This document shows, one piece after another, positions 37,361 to 49,118 of a stretch of 64,000 nucleotides of DNA (position 1 is its first letter; each line of letters opens with the position of its first letter). The position numbers and the translations under genes are program-made. The stretch is from Druceiella hillmani (lineage: Eukaryota > Arthropoda > Insecta > Lepidoptera > Hepialidae): contig JAYKKI010000032.1 of NCBI GenBank assembly GCA_039881145.1, forward strand, positions 10,169,001 through 10,233,000, given 5' to 3'. Under the pieces are notes generated by a model. It was not told the origin of the DNA. It ran no database searches and saw nothing but the letters and a program-made list of their open reading frames with translations.

Positions 37361-37421
37361 CACTCGATCAATGAGGTTAAGCAACGCACGTATCGATCGA
37401 TGATTGGATGAGTGACCACCA
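37361..37421 (+). pseudogene. 5S rRNA-derived fragment (internal promoter region), likely from a SINE
   Basis: AGGTTAAGCAACG (37374-37386) and TTGGATGAGTGACC (37404-37417) match the box A and box C parts of the 5S rRNA gene. The distance from GTTAAGC to TTGGATG is 28 bp, exactly as in 5S. GATCAATGA before box A also fits the usual GATCACCGAA. The 5' and 3' parts of 5S are missing and the downstream sequence (to about 37530, richer in G+C) is different. This fits a 5S-derived SINE or a pseudogene. It lies in the part of copy 1 that copy 2 lacks. Base changes (GGATGAGTG for GGATGGGTG) make activity doubtful. Confidence 0.65.
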
Positions 37422-40000
37422 CTCTCACATTTTAAAAATATCCCTGTTGAAGTTTCAATGACAGGCGTTTTCCGAGAAAAACGGCTGTGGCGGAGATACT
37501 GACTCATGAGTGATCTCATAAAGGTTCCGTTTTTCCTTTAGATGCACGTAACTCTAAGAATGGTAGTATATCGACATATAGCAGGTAAATATCTTAGTGT
37601 GCTCTGTTAACTCTATATACGTCAATCTTGATGATTGATGAAAAGCGTGATGAAATTAAAGTTGATATTGGGTTTTAATGTACCAGATGCAATACATTGA
37701 CTAATATTTTATTTAACGTAACTTAGACATCATATGTGTTTCAATATAACTAGTTGTTTGACAGCTAAAATTTTTATTTCTACATCGTTTTATCAATTAA
37801 TTTTTAAAACTATAGCAATTATAATTGAGGATTTATTTTTACCAGCTATACTTTTCAACCTAGCAAATTTTGTTCGAGTAAGAGAAAAGGGTTTATTACA
37901 TTTTATTATTATATCTTAAAACTCCACGTTAATTATTTATACCTATTTGATATAAACTAATGTACCTTCTCAATTAGAACTATAAATATTTTAATATAAT
38001 AGTGTAAACAGTCATTGATGAAGTTCGTGAAGATGATATTAAGCTAATGTTTGTTTGCGCGTAATGAACCAATGAAGATGATTTTAAGTTAACCTTTGTT
38101 TGGGTGTAATGAACTAAATTATTATTCAAAAACCTATCTTATTTCTCTTTCAAAGATCTCTAACCAACGTGCCATTATAAAGTCTGGATTGATGTTTTGG
38201 GCCTTTAGGAATTTTATCAGGTTAACAAATAAATCTTAGGTTATGATAATGTAATTTCTTCCTGTGAAGTCCCTGTAGCCAACACATTGTCAAAAATTAA
38301 AACTATTTTAACTTTCTAAATATGGTAGAGCATGTTATAAAAAGAAAGAAAACACCTCGGTATATAAATATAGATAATTCAGATTGATCAACATCTTTCT
38401 ATAGATTTATGAATGTCTATATATCGGCTTCGTAGAAAAGAAACATACCGAAATGATAGTTATAGCTCTTCAGAAATATTCCTAAATATATTATTTTATG
38501 AAACTTTTTAAATAATCCATTAAAATAATGCAACGATAGAATTTTTTAAAAATCTGCTCTCATACTCACTCGTCACATAATCTCTTTTTGCATTTTTTTT
38601 TGTCACGAACGTACAAGTAACGTGTATCAGTTTGTATTTCACTGTAAATAAATATATATTAGTGCTTTCTTTCCAATTAATACTTCTGTGGCCAAATTTT
38701 AAAATATATCATGTGTTTTGCAATAATAATAATTTGTAGTGCCTTTTTTCTGAATTCGAATTGAACAAGGTGTTTAACATTGTCAATAGAATGTACTTTT
38801 TCAGAAATTTAAAGTTTGTATTGAGAATTAAATCCTGATACATTAATGATGAGGCTAAATTTAAACAGTTTAATTATTTTACAGGTAATTTTTAATCTTT
38901 CTCTAATAGACATTAGAAAACCGTATTTTAAATTTTTTTGAAAATAAAGTTATCGCACTAACATTGAAATTAATTTAAATACGAATTTTTGGTTACTTAC
39001 ATTGAAAGTTAAGTAAATTTGTATTTCGCACATTTATGATGCAGTTAATGTTTTGTTATCTATTTCTTGTACATTTAATTTAATTTTCAGTAAAGAGCCT
39101 TACCTTTACTTGTACCTTAATAACTGTAACATTTCCCACCTTATAATCAGCGGAGGTACAAAAAGTGTTTTTCTGAAATTGGGAGTAGATTGTATAAATA
39201 TTTATACCATATTTTATTTAGATTAATTAAATATTTATAATATTTATAACTTCCTCAACCGTACCATAGATTATAATTTGTCAAATGAATAAAATTTCCA
39301 AAGTTACAGGAATTAAATGGATTTTTTTATATTGGGTCCAATATTGTATAAAAACACTTGTTTTCTCTTATTTCATAAAATGTCATTAAAGAAATCGAGG
39401 TTTTATTTGTGGTTCGTACTACAAATCCAATTGCTTTATTTGCCACTGATTTAGTTCCCTATCTCAAAAGGAAAAAAATATATGTTTTAACGATCACTCA
39501 CATGTCATAATGCTTGTTGTCACAGTTGTCACATATTTTTGAGAAACTTCAACATATCTAAAATATATCTGTCTTAGGATCTTGAAGATTACCACCTCCA
39601 AAATTCTCAGATAAATTCTCATATTTATAATAGTATGATATTAATTTTCAATTTGTTTAATTCTATATAGGATACCAATTGAAAGTTTAATAAGTGTAGA
39701 ATTATTAGTTTTCTAAAATGTTCATGAATTATAGAATTATTATTGAAAATATTTGCAAAAATAACTATGAAATAATTGAAACTAGGAAAATATGAAATTG
39801 CTGCAAATTATCGTCGATTATCAGAATAAACACTTATTGATATTTACAACGGGTTATGCACACGTTTGAGTATTAATTTTTGTTTTTGAAGTTTTTTTCG
39901 ACCAAAACAACGGTTTAAAAACTGTATGGTTTTTTTGCGTAATTCCTGGTCTAAATTTAGGTTAAATATTTGAAAAAAAAATTATAGGACTATTTATAAA

Positions 40001-40054
40001 TGTAGTATTCTATTAGACGAGTAATAAAAACACAAGGCTAAAAAGAGAAATCTT
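40001..40054. other. End of segmental duplication, AT-rich
   Basis: Similarity to copy 2 fades here, near GGTTATGCACACG (39852) against GGTTATGCGGACA (62340) and the sequence that follows. Confidence 0.4.
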
Positions 40055-40590
40055 TTTGGACTTCCGTCCCTCAAAATGAAAAAAAAATTCTCTTAAAGGA
40101 TCACTTAGTTGTTATTTCGTCCGTCGGTCTGAGTTTGTTTTTTAAATTACGTGAAATTGAACATTAAACTGAAATTAATGCCCTATACAGAGGCCCATAA
40201 TCTTATATTACTTTAAAAATTTAAAGTGTTTTGGTATACACAACAAAAAGATATAATCCTTCAAAGCGTACATAGGTACGAACAATAGTGTTAATTTTAA
40301 CAATAGTGTTCATTTTAACATAGCCTTACTCACGGATGATCAGAACCTATAGCATATTTCTGATCGACCTACGATCTTGAAATAAATGGTAGATTTTGGA
40401 GCACAAGTGAAGGGAAAAACCTAAAAAGTAATAATGATTTCTAATTCTATGCGGAATTACATTTTTTTAGAATGCATGTCTGAAAGCTATAGTAGGCAAT
40501 ATATTTATATTGAAAAAAATTAAAATTTATTACATAGTTTAATAAAATGTTTGAAAATAGTGCGAACGCGAGTTTTACTTGCATGACATA
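40055..40590 (+). repeat. Old copy of a dispersed repeat family
   Basis: Shares with 58598-59108, in order: CTTCCGTCCCTCAAAA, TAAAGGATCACTTAG with a CGTCCGTCGGTCTGAG run, GGAGCACAAGTGAAGGGAAAAACC, ATAGTAGGCAATAT, and GCGAACGCGAGTTTTACTTGC near the 3' end. The middle is strongly diverged. No coding capacity is visible. Confidence 0.55.
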
Positions 40591-41360
40591 CTGCTTCACA
40601 GATTGTTTTTTCAATTATCATGATCTTTCATATTATCATGTTTGAATGCTACTTTTGTCTTTTGCATCGAAGTCATTTCAAGTAGCTTAAAATTTAAATT
40701 GATTACATAAGAATTTCTTGTAGCCTGCTTGATACATATTATCGGTTAATTTTAAGTCTTATTTTAAAATCTGTCTACTCACACTATATTAACTATGATG
40801 AAACATGCTGGGATGTATTAATCAATCTAACCCAAATAGAAAATTGTCTGTTCTATCGAAAGACGATAAAAAAGAAACATTTTTATTTGGACCTGTTTAA
40901 TTCAATAATACTAGTCTAGGTCATAATCAAAACTTTCACTTGAAATTACTTTTGTTCAATGTTTGTTATCAAAATAAAGCTTTAATCTTGTTAAAATATC
41001 TTTAAAAAGACCAATATGTTCAAAAATTTTACTACGTCTTTTGCATTGCTATTAAGTCTATTGCATAAATTAATATTGAGTTTATCGTACAGACTTTAAT
41101 ACATGCATCGTTTTTTAATCTAACGTGGTCCCTTTGTCTTGCTATTTAATAATTTGTTTTTCCAAGTTTACAAACAAAGTTAAAATAAACATATTGTAAA
41201 TGTGATTATTAGTGATGTAAATAGTCCCGCAACGCAATTAAATTCATATCTAGGTTAACATGTTTTGCTGGATATAAAGCATGTCGCAGTAAATAACTAA
41301 GAATGAACATCATAACGAGGAGCGCTGTTTAAATATTGACTCAAGATCTTTATATTAAGA
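40591..41360. other. AT-rich sequence without recognised features
   Basis: Nothing recognised; it precedes a CpG-rich block whose predicted splice donor lies at 41363-41368. Confidence 0.45.
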
Positions 41361-41368
41361 GCACTTAC

Positions 41369-41590
41369 CTACCTTCGAAGAGATCGTATGCTCACCAATC
41401 CTCAGCACCTCAACACATGAATCGGTCGATTGATTGATGGCCTCGTCGAGAAAACGCCATCGAACGGATCGGGACCTCGGGCTGCATCCATTACGTCGGT
41501 CCGAGTTCACGGAAGCGATCCGGTATCAATTACACGCTCGCGGAAATCGTTTAGAGCCGTAGCCCGGTGCGTGCGTTTTATTTTTAAACT
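41369..41590 (-). promoter_or_regulatory. CpG-rich block, possible promoter and first exon on the minus strand
   Basis: Between 41371 and 41575 the sequence is rich in G+C and in CpG (CGGTCGATTG, CGTCGAGAAAACGCC, CGGATCGGGACCTCGGG, CGCTCGCGG), unlike several kb on either side. Read on the minus strand it ends in AG|GTAAGT at 41363-41370, a full consensus splice donor. Upstream lies a TATA-like TTTAAAAATAAAA (41576-41588), which would place a start near 41545-41555. One minus-strand frame is open for about 52 codons up to the donor but has no good start codon, so the block may be untranslated. No domain was recognised. This is the best host-exon candidate in the window, at low confidence. Confidence 0.3.
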
Positions 41591-42405
41591 GTGAGTAAGC
41601 ACGGTAGGGTGGTTAGCAATAGGGTTGGATTTTGGGATTATTTTTTTCATTGGTTTGAATTAGTACGATACGAACCCGTCATTGCGACAATTTTTTTGAA
41701 TAGTTTTGATTCACCTTCGATTACAATAGATTTTTTTAACTGGTACCTGTTATTCTGCAGACTATGCTCATTCAATTTAGTGTAAGTAATTAGATACGTT
41801 TCAAAGTGAAGACGTATAGCATATTACTTGAGAGTTAATATGAAGTGAACAAGTGGATTTTAAAATAAGTTTTATATTTTGATATTAGTTGGTAACAATT
41901 TTTTAATAAAATTTTATAAAAAAATAGGCAAATATCACGGAGATTTTATTATCTGAGAAAACCAAATATTATATGGCATTTATTTAAAAAAAATTGAATT
42001 TCTTTTTCTAATTATCTATACTGACTTGCCGTATATAGTATTTAAAATATGTATAAATAGAAGTGGTATGAACAGTATAAAATCAACAATAGTTGGGCTG
42101 CACAAGAACACATTCAAACAAGGCCTCTTTCGAAATTTTGCAGATGTACTTTATTGATGTCTAATATAGATATTCGTAAAAGAAATTAGTGGAACAATTA
42201 GTGACTTATTTACTGCAACTTAGAAAACTAAGTATACAGTGGCAGACTTATTGCTAAAAGAAAAATATCTTGCTGCCAACCACAATGAATTAGACGAGAA
42301 CATTAAGTGCTGCTGCAAACTGTCAATGATTTTTAAACGTAATTATTTCTGCACCTCAACACATGTATCTTACAATATAAATATAACATTATGTATTTTA
42401 GTAAA
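41591..42405. other. AT-rich sequence without recognised features
   Basis: Only chance open frames. Confidence 0.45.
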
Positions 42406-42519
42406 ACGCACGCACGCACGCACGCAAGCACACATACAGGTACGCCCATGCGTGCGTGCGTGTATGTATGCTTGCGTGCACGCACACATGCACGCACGCA
42501 CCCACGCACGCATGCATGC
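42406..42519. repeat. (CGCA)n array with an inverted segment
   Basis: A CGCA run (42407-42432) is followed by CATACAGGTACG and then by GTGCGTGCGTGTATGTATGCTTGCG (the opposite-strand motif), then by a third CGCA run to 42519. The first and second runs are reverse complements including GCACGCAAGCACACATACA against TGTATGTATGCTTGCGTGC with one change. This gives a long potential hairpin. Frames through it encode Ala-Arg-Thr-His runs and are artefacts. Confidence 0.9.
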
Positions 42520-45500
42520 TTTTAACACGTTAGTTATTAATTGTGAAGATACAAACGCACTTCGCTTGTAGCGTAAGCTACTGCAACCAGCACCAATGAA
42601 ATATTTTTTATTACAATGGAGTTGTGTACGTTCAATCAATATGCAGTAAAGTTGACGATAGAACAATTGAATATCTGGAGCAATATGTCAAGTTTTAATT
42701 AACATTAATTCTATATTTTGGTAACCAGTTGGCGTACATTTTCTTTTGTAGCGTCAGTTATATTTGATTACCTCTTATATATGTGCTTATGCTTTTTATT
42801 TTGTTTGTAGTTTGTTCAATGTCACTTACTGTTTCAAAGCTATTGTAATGAAAGTATACTCTCTGGTTGTTGAAGTTTGCTCTCTGTGTTTATGGTATTA
42901 GGTAGGTATACATCAGCCTAAATTGTTCGTTTTTATTTTATCGCTACTTTTATCTTATTTCTTTACGATTAGTGTATTAATACAAATAATTCTTAACATC
43001 AAACTAAAAGTAATTCTTTGTCATAACTCTGACTTGTGAGAACTATACCTACTATAGTATATGGTATACTACCTACTATGGTATAGTTCTCACAAGCAAA
43101 ACTTTTTTAATTTTAATAAATCTATTTAAAACTTTACCTAACCTAAATTATTAATGGTTAGGCACAAAATGATCAAACGTTTTCTTTATTAGCATCACAA
43201 TTAAGCTTGTGAATATAAATGTAAAAGCAAATTTAATTGTGAAAGTCAAAAAATAACCAAGAATTATTTTTATTCCCAAAAGAAATTGAATTCAAATCCA
43301 TGAACATTATTTACCTTAACTGGTAATTATCCGATCTTCTTTACGTCATTTTCATTATGTCAATATGAAAAACCGCATGAAGATTTTCTCATTATTTTTC
43401 TTCGACTTAGGAAATAAAGTGAATAAATAATATTGTTATGCGATTAATGATTTGGTACATTTACTCCTAGGTAGATTTATTAAAAATGATGAACTTAATA
43501 TGTTTAATTAAATATAATGCGTTTTATTTTCAATGATGTTTAAGTAGATGATAACACGTATTTTGAATTCACATTTGTACTAATTTTTCTAACTCTTTGA
43601 ATAATGACTCTTGAAATTAGCTATCGTTTTAAAAAAAATGTGTATATTTATATAGGCCTCAAATGAGTGTGTATATGTATATATACCTCAAATATAATTA
43701 AACATCTGGATACATTTTTGGGGCCCTTAATAAATAGAATGAAAAGAAAGATTATCATAAATTATTTAATCAAAGTTTTACCAACTATATTCCAACGCTC
43801 GGCGGTAATTTTTAATGTTGGCAAATAAGTGTAACAGGCACATGGTATCGGCTGTTATAATAGAGGATTGTTTATTAATTTAACTTTCGTGTTTCATTCA
43901 GTATTCTAGACGTGTTAAATTTATTTGTTGACTATGGGAAACTGAATGTAGTGAGAACTAGTAATATATGATGACAATAGATAAGATAACATATAGAATC
44001 ATACTATGATTAGATCGAAATATAAAAAAAATATTTCACCTAAACGGATTCTACTCACTACGTTTTTTTCAAAAACATCCTAAGTATTCATCCATTTCAC
44101 TATTCTTATATAACGCGGTCCTATATTGGCTATCTACAATAGGTAGGGAGCCTCAAAAAGCCGTGTTACTGTAACCGGCATTTACTTTGTGTATTCGGCA
44201 ATTGTCATTACGCTAAAATTAGATGAACAAGTTTGCAGCCTCCAAGCGAAGGTTATCATTAATATATTTTTGTGTGGGCGTTTAATTAAACATGTTTCAG
44301 TGTCTCGCTTTCATTAAGTTGTAAATAAATGGAAGATTGTTAATAAAGTCGTTATTACTTCATAGTTAACAACTAGATTTAGGTCTAATTAGTGAACTCG
44401 AAATTTATACATATTCTTTATAACTACTGAGGTTAGGCATTCACTGCCAAAACATGGAACGTTCAAAACTCAGAATCTTTGATATTTTAAAACTAAAGAA
44501 CTAAATTGAAACTTAAAAAGTTGGAAGTATTCCAAAGTTCTTAGAATTTGATAATATGCAATTTGAACTTTCTCGAAATAATAATTAATAATTAAAAAAC
44601 GCACAAAAGATTTTGAAAGCTCTGCTTTAGATATAATAAATAATTTTAGAGAAAATATTATTTAATACTTAGAGAAGCAACGGTAATGTGTATAATTAAA
44701 AGCTGGTGATTCTTAATGAGTGCCTGACTGAGATAAAGTACCTGATTCCTGACAATGTTAAATTTTCATTGAAATGCAAGGGGAAAAATATAAGGCAATT
44801 GAAAGTAACGTTACTGGAGAACATGTTTATAAATTCTTTAATACTGACCTGAAATATTCGCCTGTAGAATGTAATGTGCAAAATTTTAAATTAGCAATTT
44901 TTAATTTCTTTAAACTGCTGAATTGATTCATTGAACAATTTTACTAGTGTTTTCTATTATATTTGTTTCTAGTTTCTATCATTCTCAATTTTCGTGACTT
45001 ATTTTTATAAAATCATTTTAACCTATGGGTGAAATGTTGTGACCTCTAAAGCCTTTTGTTCTGCAGAAAATACCTTTGTCATTGTTACTGTGATAATGAT
45101 AAAGAGATATTTTGTAATATACATAATTATTTTCACACATATCACACATATTAAAGGTAAATAAATTCAATTAGATCTAAATTCTTTGTAAGAGAGCATA
45201 GCGAAGAATTTCATGATGTATCAAGTTTTTAAGCATATGCCTGGAAGTAAAAAAAAAATATAATTTTTAATTTGTCGTACATTAAAACCCATAATGTCTA
45301 TATGAAGCCACAATATATTAAAAAAAAATAATTACAATTTACTAGTTACATATTTTTTCGGTTCGGTTAATGACGCTGCGGTGTTATTACTTCATCAAAA
45401 CTAGTTAAAATAAAACCAATCGCAGGCGTTAGTCAGAAACGCAAATACTTATAATGTTTTAAATTACATAACCATCGTATTAGTAAGTTGGGTTATAAAT

Positions 45501-46239
45501 TTGTTATTTCAAATTATAAGTACTTTCGTTAACGTGCGTATCCTAATCGTAATAAAAAATATTTACGGATAAAATAACTTACTGAGATCATCATATTTTT
45601 GAAACACATCTCGACTAATCTCAATAGAAATCTTAACTTTTCTGTGGTATTTAATTTGCAAAACATAATTGTACTACATAAGTGATTTATGTGGTTACTT
45701 AAATTATGTAACTTCCTAATATTTTGGAATAATTGAGAGAATTTTTTTCTTTTCGCTACATCCCCGTATGTAAAATGTTTTTTTTAATTCTTCAACACGC
45801 CATTCATATAGTTAATATACTTTCTATTACTAAATTAAGATCTCGAGTAATATTACTAAAAATCTGTTCAGATATTCTGACACTCAAATCTACCGATAAA
45901 TAAATGTAGAGACGTCGATCAAGTCGCTGAATGACGCGAAATGAAATTGAATTGTTGGATGGAATTGACCAGTTGATTTATTTAATCGTTAATAAGAATT
46001 GCTGGTGTACAGAATTTATCTTGGATATGTATGCATATACGTCTAAAACGCTTTTATGCAATGGCATGAAGAACGTAAATATACTGTAGAAAGACGGTAT
46101 GTCTTCTGTATTAATTCAACATTTTTCTATGTGGATTAGTCAAAACCTTAACAAACCTGTTAAGTAAGTGTGTAACTCGCGTTACGATCAATAATTTTTA
46201 TACGCAATAATTTATTTTTAAACTATTATTATGTATAAT
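42520..46239. other. AT-rich sequence with one strong hairpin
   Basis: No gene was recognised. 44100-44290 is slightly richer in G+C. A 17 bp inverted repeat is listed separately. Confidence 0.45.
43033..43096. repeat. Perfect 17 bp inverted repeat with 30 nt loop
   Basis: CTTGTGAGAACTATACC (43033-43049) and GGTATAGTTCTCACAAG (43080-43096) are exact reverse complements; the loop holds TACTATAGTATA and GTATACTACC, which can pair further. It could be a recent template-switch product or a transcribed hairpin. Confidence 0.85.
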
Positions 46240-46295
46240 TGAAAATTAACTGAAACTACGTGATGTAGTATTATTTCTACTTTCTTTAAGTTCTT

Positions 46296-46339
46296 TACTA
46301 CGACCTAAGTTTCGTTGTATTACAACATCTTCAGGTGGA
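46296..46339 (-). ncRNA. Candidate small hammerhead ribozyme, nearly intact
   Basis: On the minus strand: CCAC, CTGAAGA (46334-46328), an extra T, GTTGT-AAT-ACAAC, GAAA (46313-46310), ACTTAGGT, then C opposite g46302 as the predicted cleavage base, then GTAG. The catalytic core is kept. Stem III has a wobble (ACTTAGGT for ACCTAGGT) and stem I has one mismatch (CCAC against GTAG). It lies about 350 bp after the end of the PLE coding remnant, in the 3' untranslated end, as expected for PLEs. Confidence 0.6.
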
Positions 46340-46694
46340 CAATTAGCAAAAATTAACTATTAGAAACTTCCAACAGCAATTATTTATTACCCAAAACAAA
46401 AGCGGAAGCCGGGTTTACGCGGATTTTCCCACTGCTTGCTTTTACTTGTTAGTGAGTTTATTGTAAGGGAGCGGTGTAGTCTTTATTATATTTTTGAAAG
46501 TTTTGCAGCATAAAAATATTTTGTGAGTGTAATAAATTAAATTGATGCTTTTTTGTGACGTTATACAATGCAAATGTTCCGGTAGATGTAATAAAATTAA
46601 ATGAATATTATCTTAGTAATATATTTATGCAATAGCATTGATATCTGATAGTTAGGAAAAGATTATGCAACTAAATAAGCTAAAATATATTAGA

Positions 46695-47060
46695 TATGGG
46701 TGAATATATTGTTTTTAGTTGTTCATTTAATATATTAACGTTGGTGTCTCTTTTATGTCTGTTTATTTTTAATGTTTCTAAGATATTGAGTTTATTTCCA
46801 TTTTTATTTATTTATAATATATAGGGAGCATTGTCGATATGAGGGTGATCGTTATTTTCAATGAGAGATTTTGTAAAGTGAGACGTGTGTGGTTTGTTAT
46901 ATCGCCTGATGGTAATGTGTTCTTTGTATATGGTAGTAAAATCTCTTTCTGTTTGTCCTATATATACGCTATTACATTCATTACATTTAAGTTCATAGAT
47001 GCCACTCTTGTTATATTTACCTATTTTTATATTTTTTCTTTATTATTAACAAAGGTTTTA
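46695..47060 (-). pseudogene. PLE GIY-YIG endonuclease remnant
   Basis: One minus-strand frame is open for more than 65 codons and holds GIY (46995-47003), a CNECNS zinc-finger-like part, YIGQTERDF (YIG at 46956-46964), and a YKEH segment. This is the usual GIY-YIG layout of EN-positive PLEs, where the domain lies C-terminal to the RT and nicks target DNA. The position where I expect the catalytic arginine (TTRYKEH in this family, from memory) reads isoleucine, so activity is unlikely. The frame stops near 46822; a shifted frame continues with LNILETLKINRHKRDTNVN, a typical PLE tail, to about 46695. Confidence 0.85.
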
Positions 47061-47862
47061 CCCAAGTTATTTATAGTGCTATGGGTACATATGGTATCAC
47101 TTAATTTTTTTTATTAATAGTTAAGAGTTCTCCTAGTTTAACTGACACATTACCTATTTTTCGTAATTTATTCTGGTACAGCTTTGTAACAACTGATGGG
47201 TTACAATTGTTATTTACTGTGATTTGTTTTATTGTTTTTTTTTATTTCTTGACCTAAATTAGGTTTTTCTAGTGGGATGGTTAACACTCTGTGAATCATC
47301 GAATAGAAGTCTGATAACTTATGAGACCAAGAGGGTCCATTAATTACGGATTCGATAAATGTGTCTTTTCTAAATATATTAAATTTATATTTATTGTTTT
47401 CGCGTTCCAATGTGATATCTAAAAAGTTTAGTTTATTATCGGATTCTACTTCTGAAGTGAATTTTATATTGTTGAATAGCGAGTTGGAATAGTAGAAACA
47501 GGTCTAATTGTCGTTGTGTACCTTTCCAGCACATAAGGATATCGTATTCGTATATATAATAGTATACTATATTTGTCGCTAAGTTACTGATTAAGAGGCT
47601 GATGTCTAGTTTGTTCATGAATAACTCGGCTAACAGAGGATTGAGGAGGGAGCTAATTACAAGAGCATTTACTTGTTGAAAAAAATTATTATCCAATAAG
47701 CAAAAATTGTTATCTATGCATAATTTAAATAGGTCTATAACTTCTGATACTTCAGTGGGGTTTAACCGTCTCTTTACTTAGTTATCTGAAATAATATTTA
47801 GGCAATCTTTTGGTGGTAGAAACTAAATGTACTACGTCGGGCGGTACTAATTTTTACAATTG
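47061..47862 (-). pseudogene. PLE reverse transcriptase remnant
   Basis: Minus-strand frames, joined by frameshifts, read in order: LVPPDVVHLVST (the position of the SLFTNVPP motif), RRLNPTEVSEVIDLFKL, NPLLAELFMNKLD (motif B region, with the usual GLPMGSPLSP changed), YYYIYEYDILMCW (the YVDD box changed to YEYD), LNFLDITLERENN, and a SHKLSDFYSMIHRVLTIPL segment. These are typical PLE RT blocks. Loss of an active-site aspartate and several frame breaks show it is inactive. The N-terminal half of the RT is absent. The open frames at 47436-47696 and 47210-47410 are parts of this remnant. Confidence 0.85.
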
Positions 47863-47863
47863 G

Positions 47864-47887
47864 GTGTTAGGTGTATACATCTAACAC
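47864..47887. repeat. Short palindrome at the PLE 5' junction
   Basis: GTGTTAGG and TCTAACAC flank a TGTATACA centre; the 24 bp are self-complementary except for one position on each side. It sits exactly between the family terminus and the truncated RT. Confidence 0.75.
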
Positions 47888-47935
47888 TAATAACGAATTT
47901 CTACAAAATTAACGGCAAATATTTTCAATATGCAT

Positions 47936-49118
47936 TTTAAAAAATACATTTTCAATCATTAAAGTGATACTCATATACTACATGAAATATAACATGCATG
48001 ATATCAATTGAATAAGAAAGAGTTTTCCGAGTGTTAACAATTGAAGTATTTACTTGCTAATATTCCGTAAGTATAATGGGTATCCTTAGTCTACGTCTGA
48101 AATTTTTCTAACAATCACTTTCCGAAATATTTTTGTTAACATTTTTCGATTTCTTTAACACAAAATTCTGAAACAGATATACAAAAATGAACATTTTATT
48201 GGAATGCATAGTATACCCAAAATCATATGCATACGCTTTATAAAATTTTCAATGTTAAGTAATTAATATAGAGAAAAACTCATAAACAGCTAAACCTTTA
48301 AATTCAGCTGCCATAGAATTTAAGTAATAAAGGTTTATTTACTACATAACTATAAATTAGCGAAATAATGTAAATCTAATTAGTGTAATTTAGCTTCTGT
48401 ATTTATGTAACCAAATCTCTGTCGACGCAAAAAATAAGCAATAATGATTGAAGATAATCCTATTTGAAGCTAGCAAAAGAAAACCCGATACGTTTTCCTC
48501 TTATTTTCCCATGCAAAGAACAATTTCATTTATTTCATTCAAATATTATTACGATAAAATTAAGGAAAATGACACAGACGCTTACTCTGTCCACGTTATA
48601 ATTATAGAGAATTCCATAAGTATCTTTTAATTAGTCAATATTATTTTATCGCAAACCTATTATGTTGCCATTTTTGTTATATTTTGTTATATTCAAGAAG
48701 TTTTATTTGCAGGTAAAAATACATACGCAAATTAAGATTTGCCTCAAAATACGCCTTTATAAATGAAAGTGATTTGAAGGTAATAATAAAACACACAACA
48801 TATTTTGCATACGTTCAGTAATCAAACTACACTTGGCTTCGTCTGTTTTCCATATAATGAAGCCAGATTCTAAACAGCTTTGCAATAATAAAGTATACAG
48901 CGGACGAATCAATAACTCAGATTCAATTTCTATTAAATTATGCAACCTGAATTCAAGTTTCCGAAACTATTTATTTACTACATCCGCCATATGCCCACGC
49001 AGTAACCGTATAAACGTATTAATTAAGAGCATGTGCTTAGTTGCGGCTAACTATTGAACACTTGTTTGCTTTAAATCGTAACCCCCTTACTGCGCTCTAC
49101 TCAACGACTTAATTCAAT
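47936..49118. other. AT-rich sequence without recognised features
   Basis: Only chance open frames. Confidence 0.45.

Larger units (their letters stand above)
28108..40000 (+). repeat. Segmental duplication, copy 1 (about 11.9 kb)
   Basis: Matches 53840-62400 in the same orientation, in the same order. Anchors include TTTAATTGAATCATAGC (28136 / 53850), AGATTAGCAGTG (28490 / 54236), TATCTGAACTAAT (29238 / 54794), AGGGATTGTGGTGAATC (29874 / 55553), GAGACATTGGCATTCGAG (31058 / 56294), TATTTCGTCGGCTTCAATCC (32386 / 57760), TCCGATCACATCGCC (36223 / 61010), GCCGGATATTGGCAGAT (36560 / 61348) and TTGCTTTATTTGCCA (39431 / 61870). About 37060-39190 has no counterpart in copy 2. No protein or RNA gene spans the segment in either copy. 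Confidence 0.85.
46240..47935 (-). mobile_element. Penelope-like element, 5'-truncated and decayed, with RT and GIY-YIG remains
   Basis: Read on the minus strand, from 47935: the family terminus (TTGAAAATATTTGCCGTTAA), a short palindrome, part of the reverse transcriptase (from about 47862), the GIY-YIG endonuclease, a C-terminal tail to about 46695, a 3' untranslated region that matches 1245-1560, the hammerhead segment, and the terminal ACATCACGTAGTTTCA near 46253. The RT starts in the middle of the domain, so the copy is 5'-truncated. A piece of the family terminus in front of the truncated coding part fits the partial-tandem structure known for PLE insertions. Confidence 0.88.

Noticed and set aside
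42239..42666. Frames of 110 and 98 codons on the two strands
   Set aside because: Both owe their length to the (CGCA)n array.
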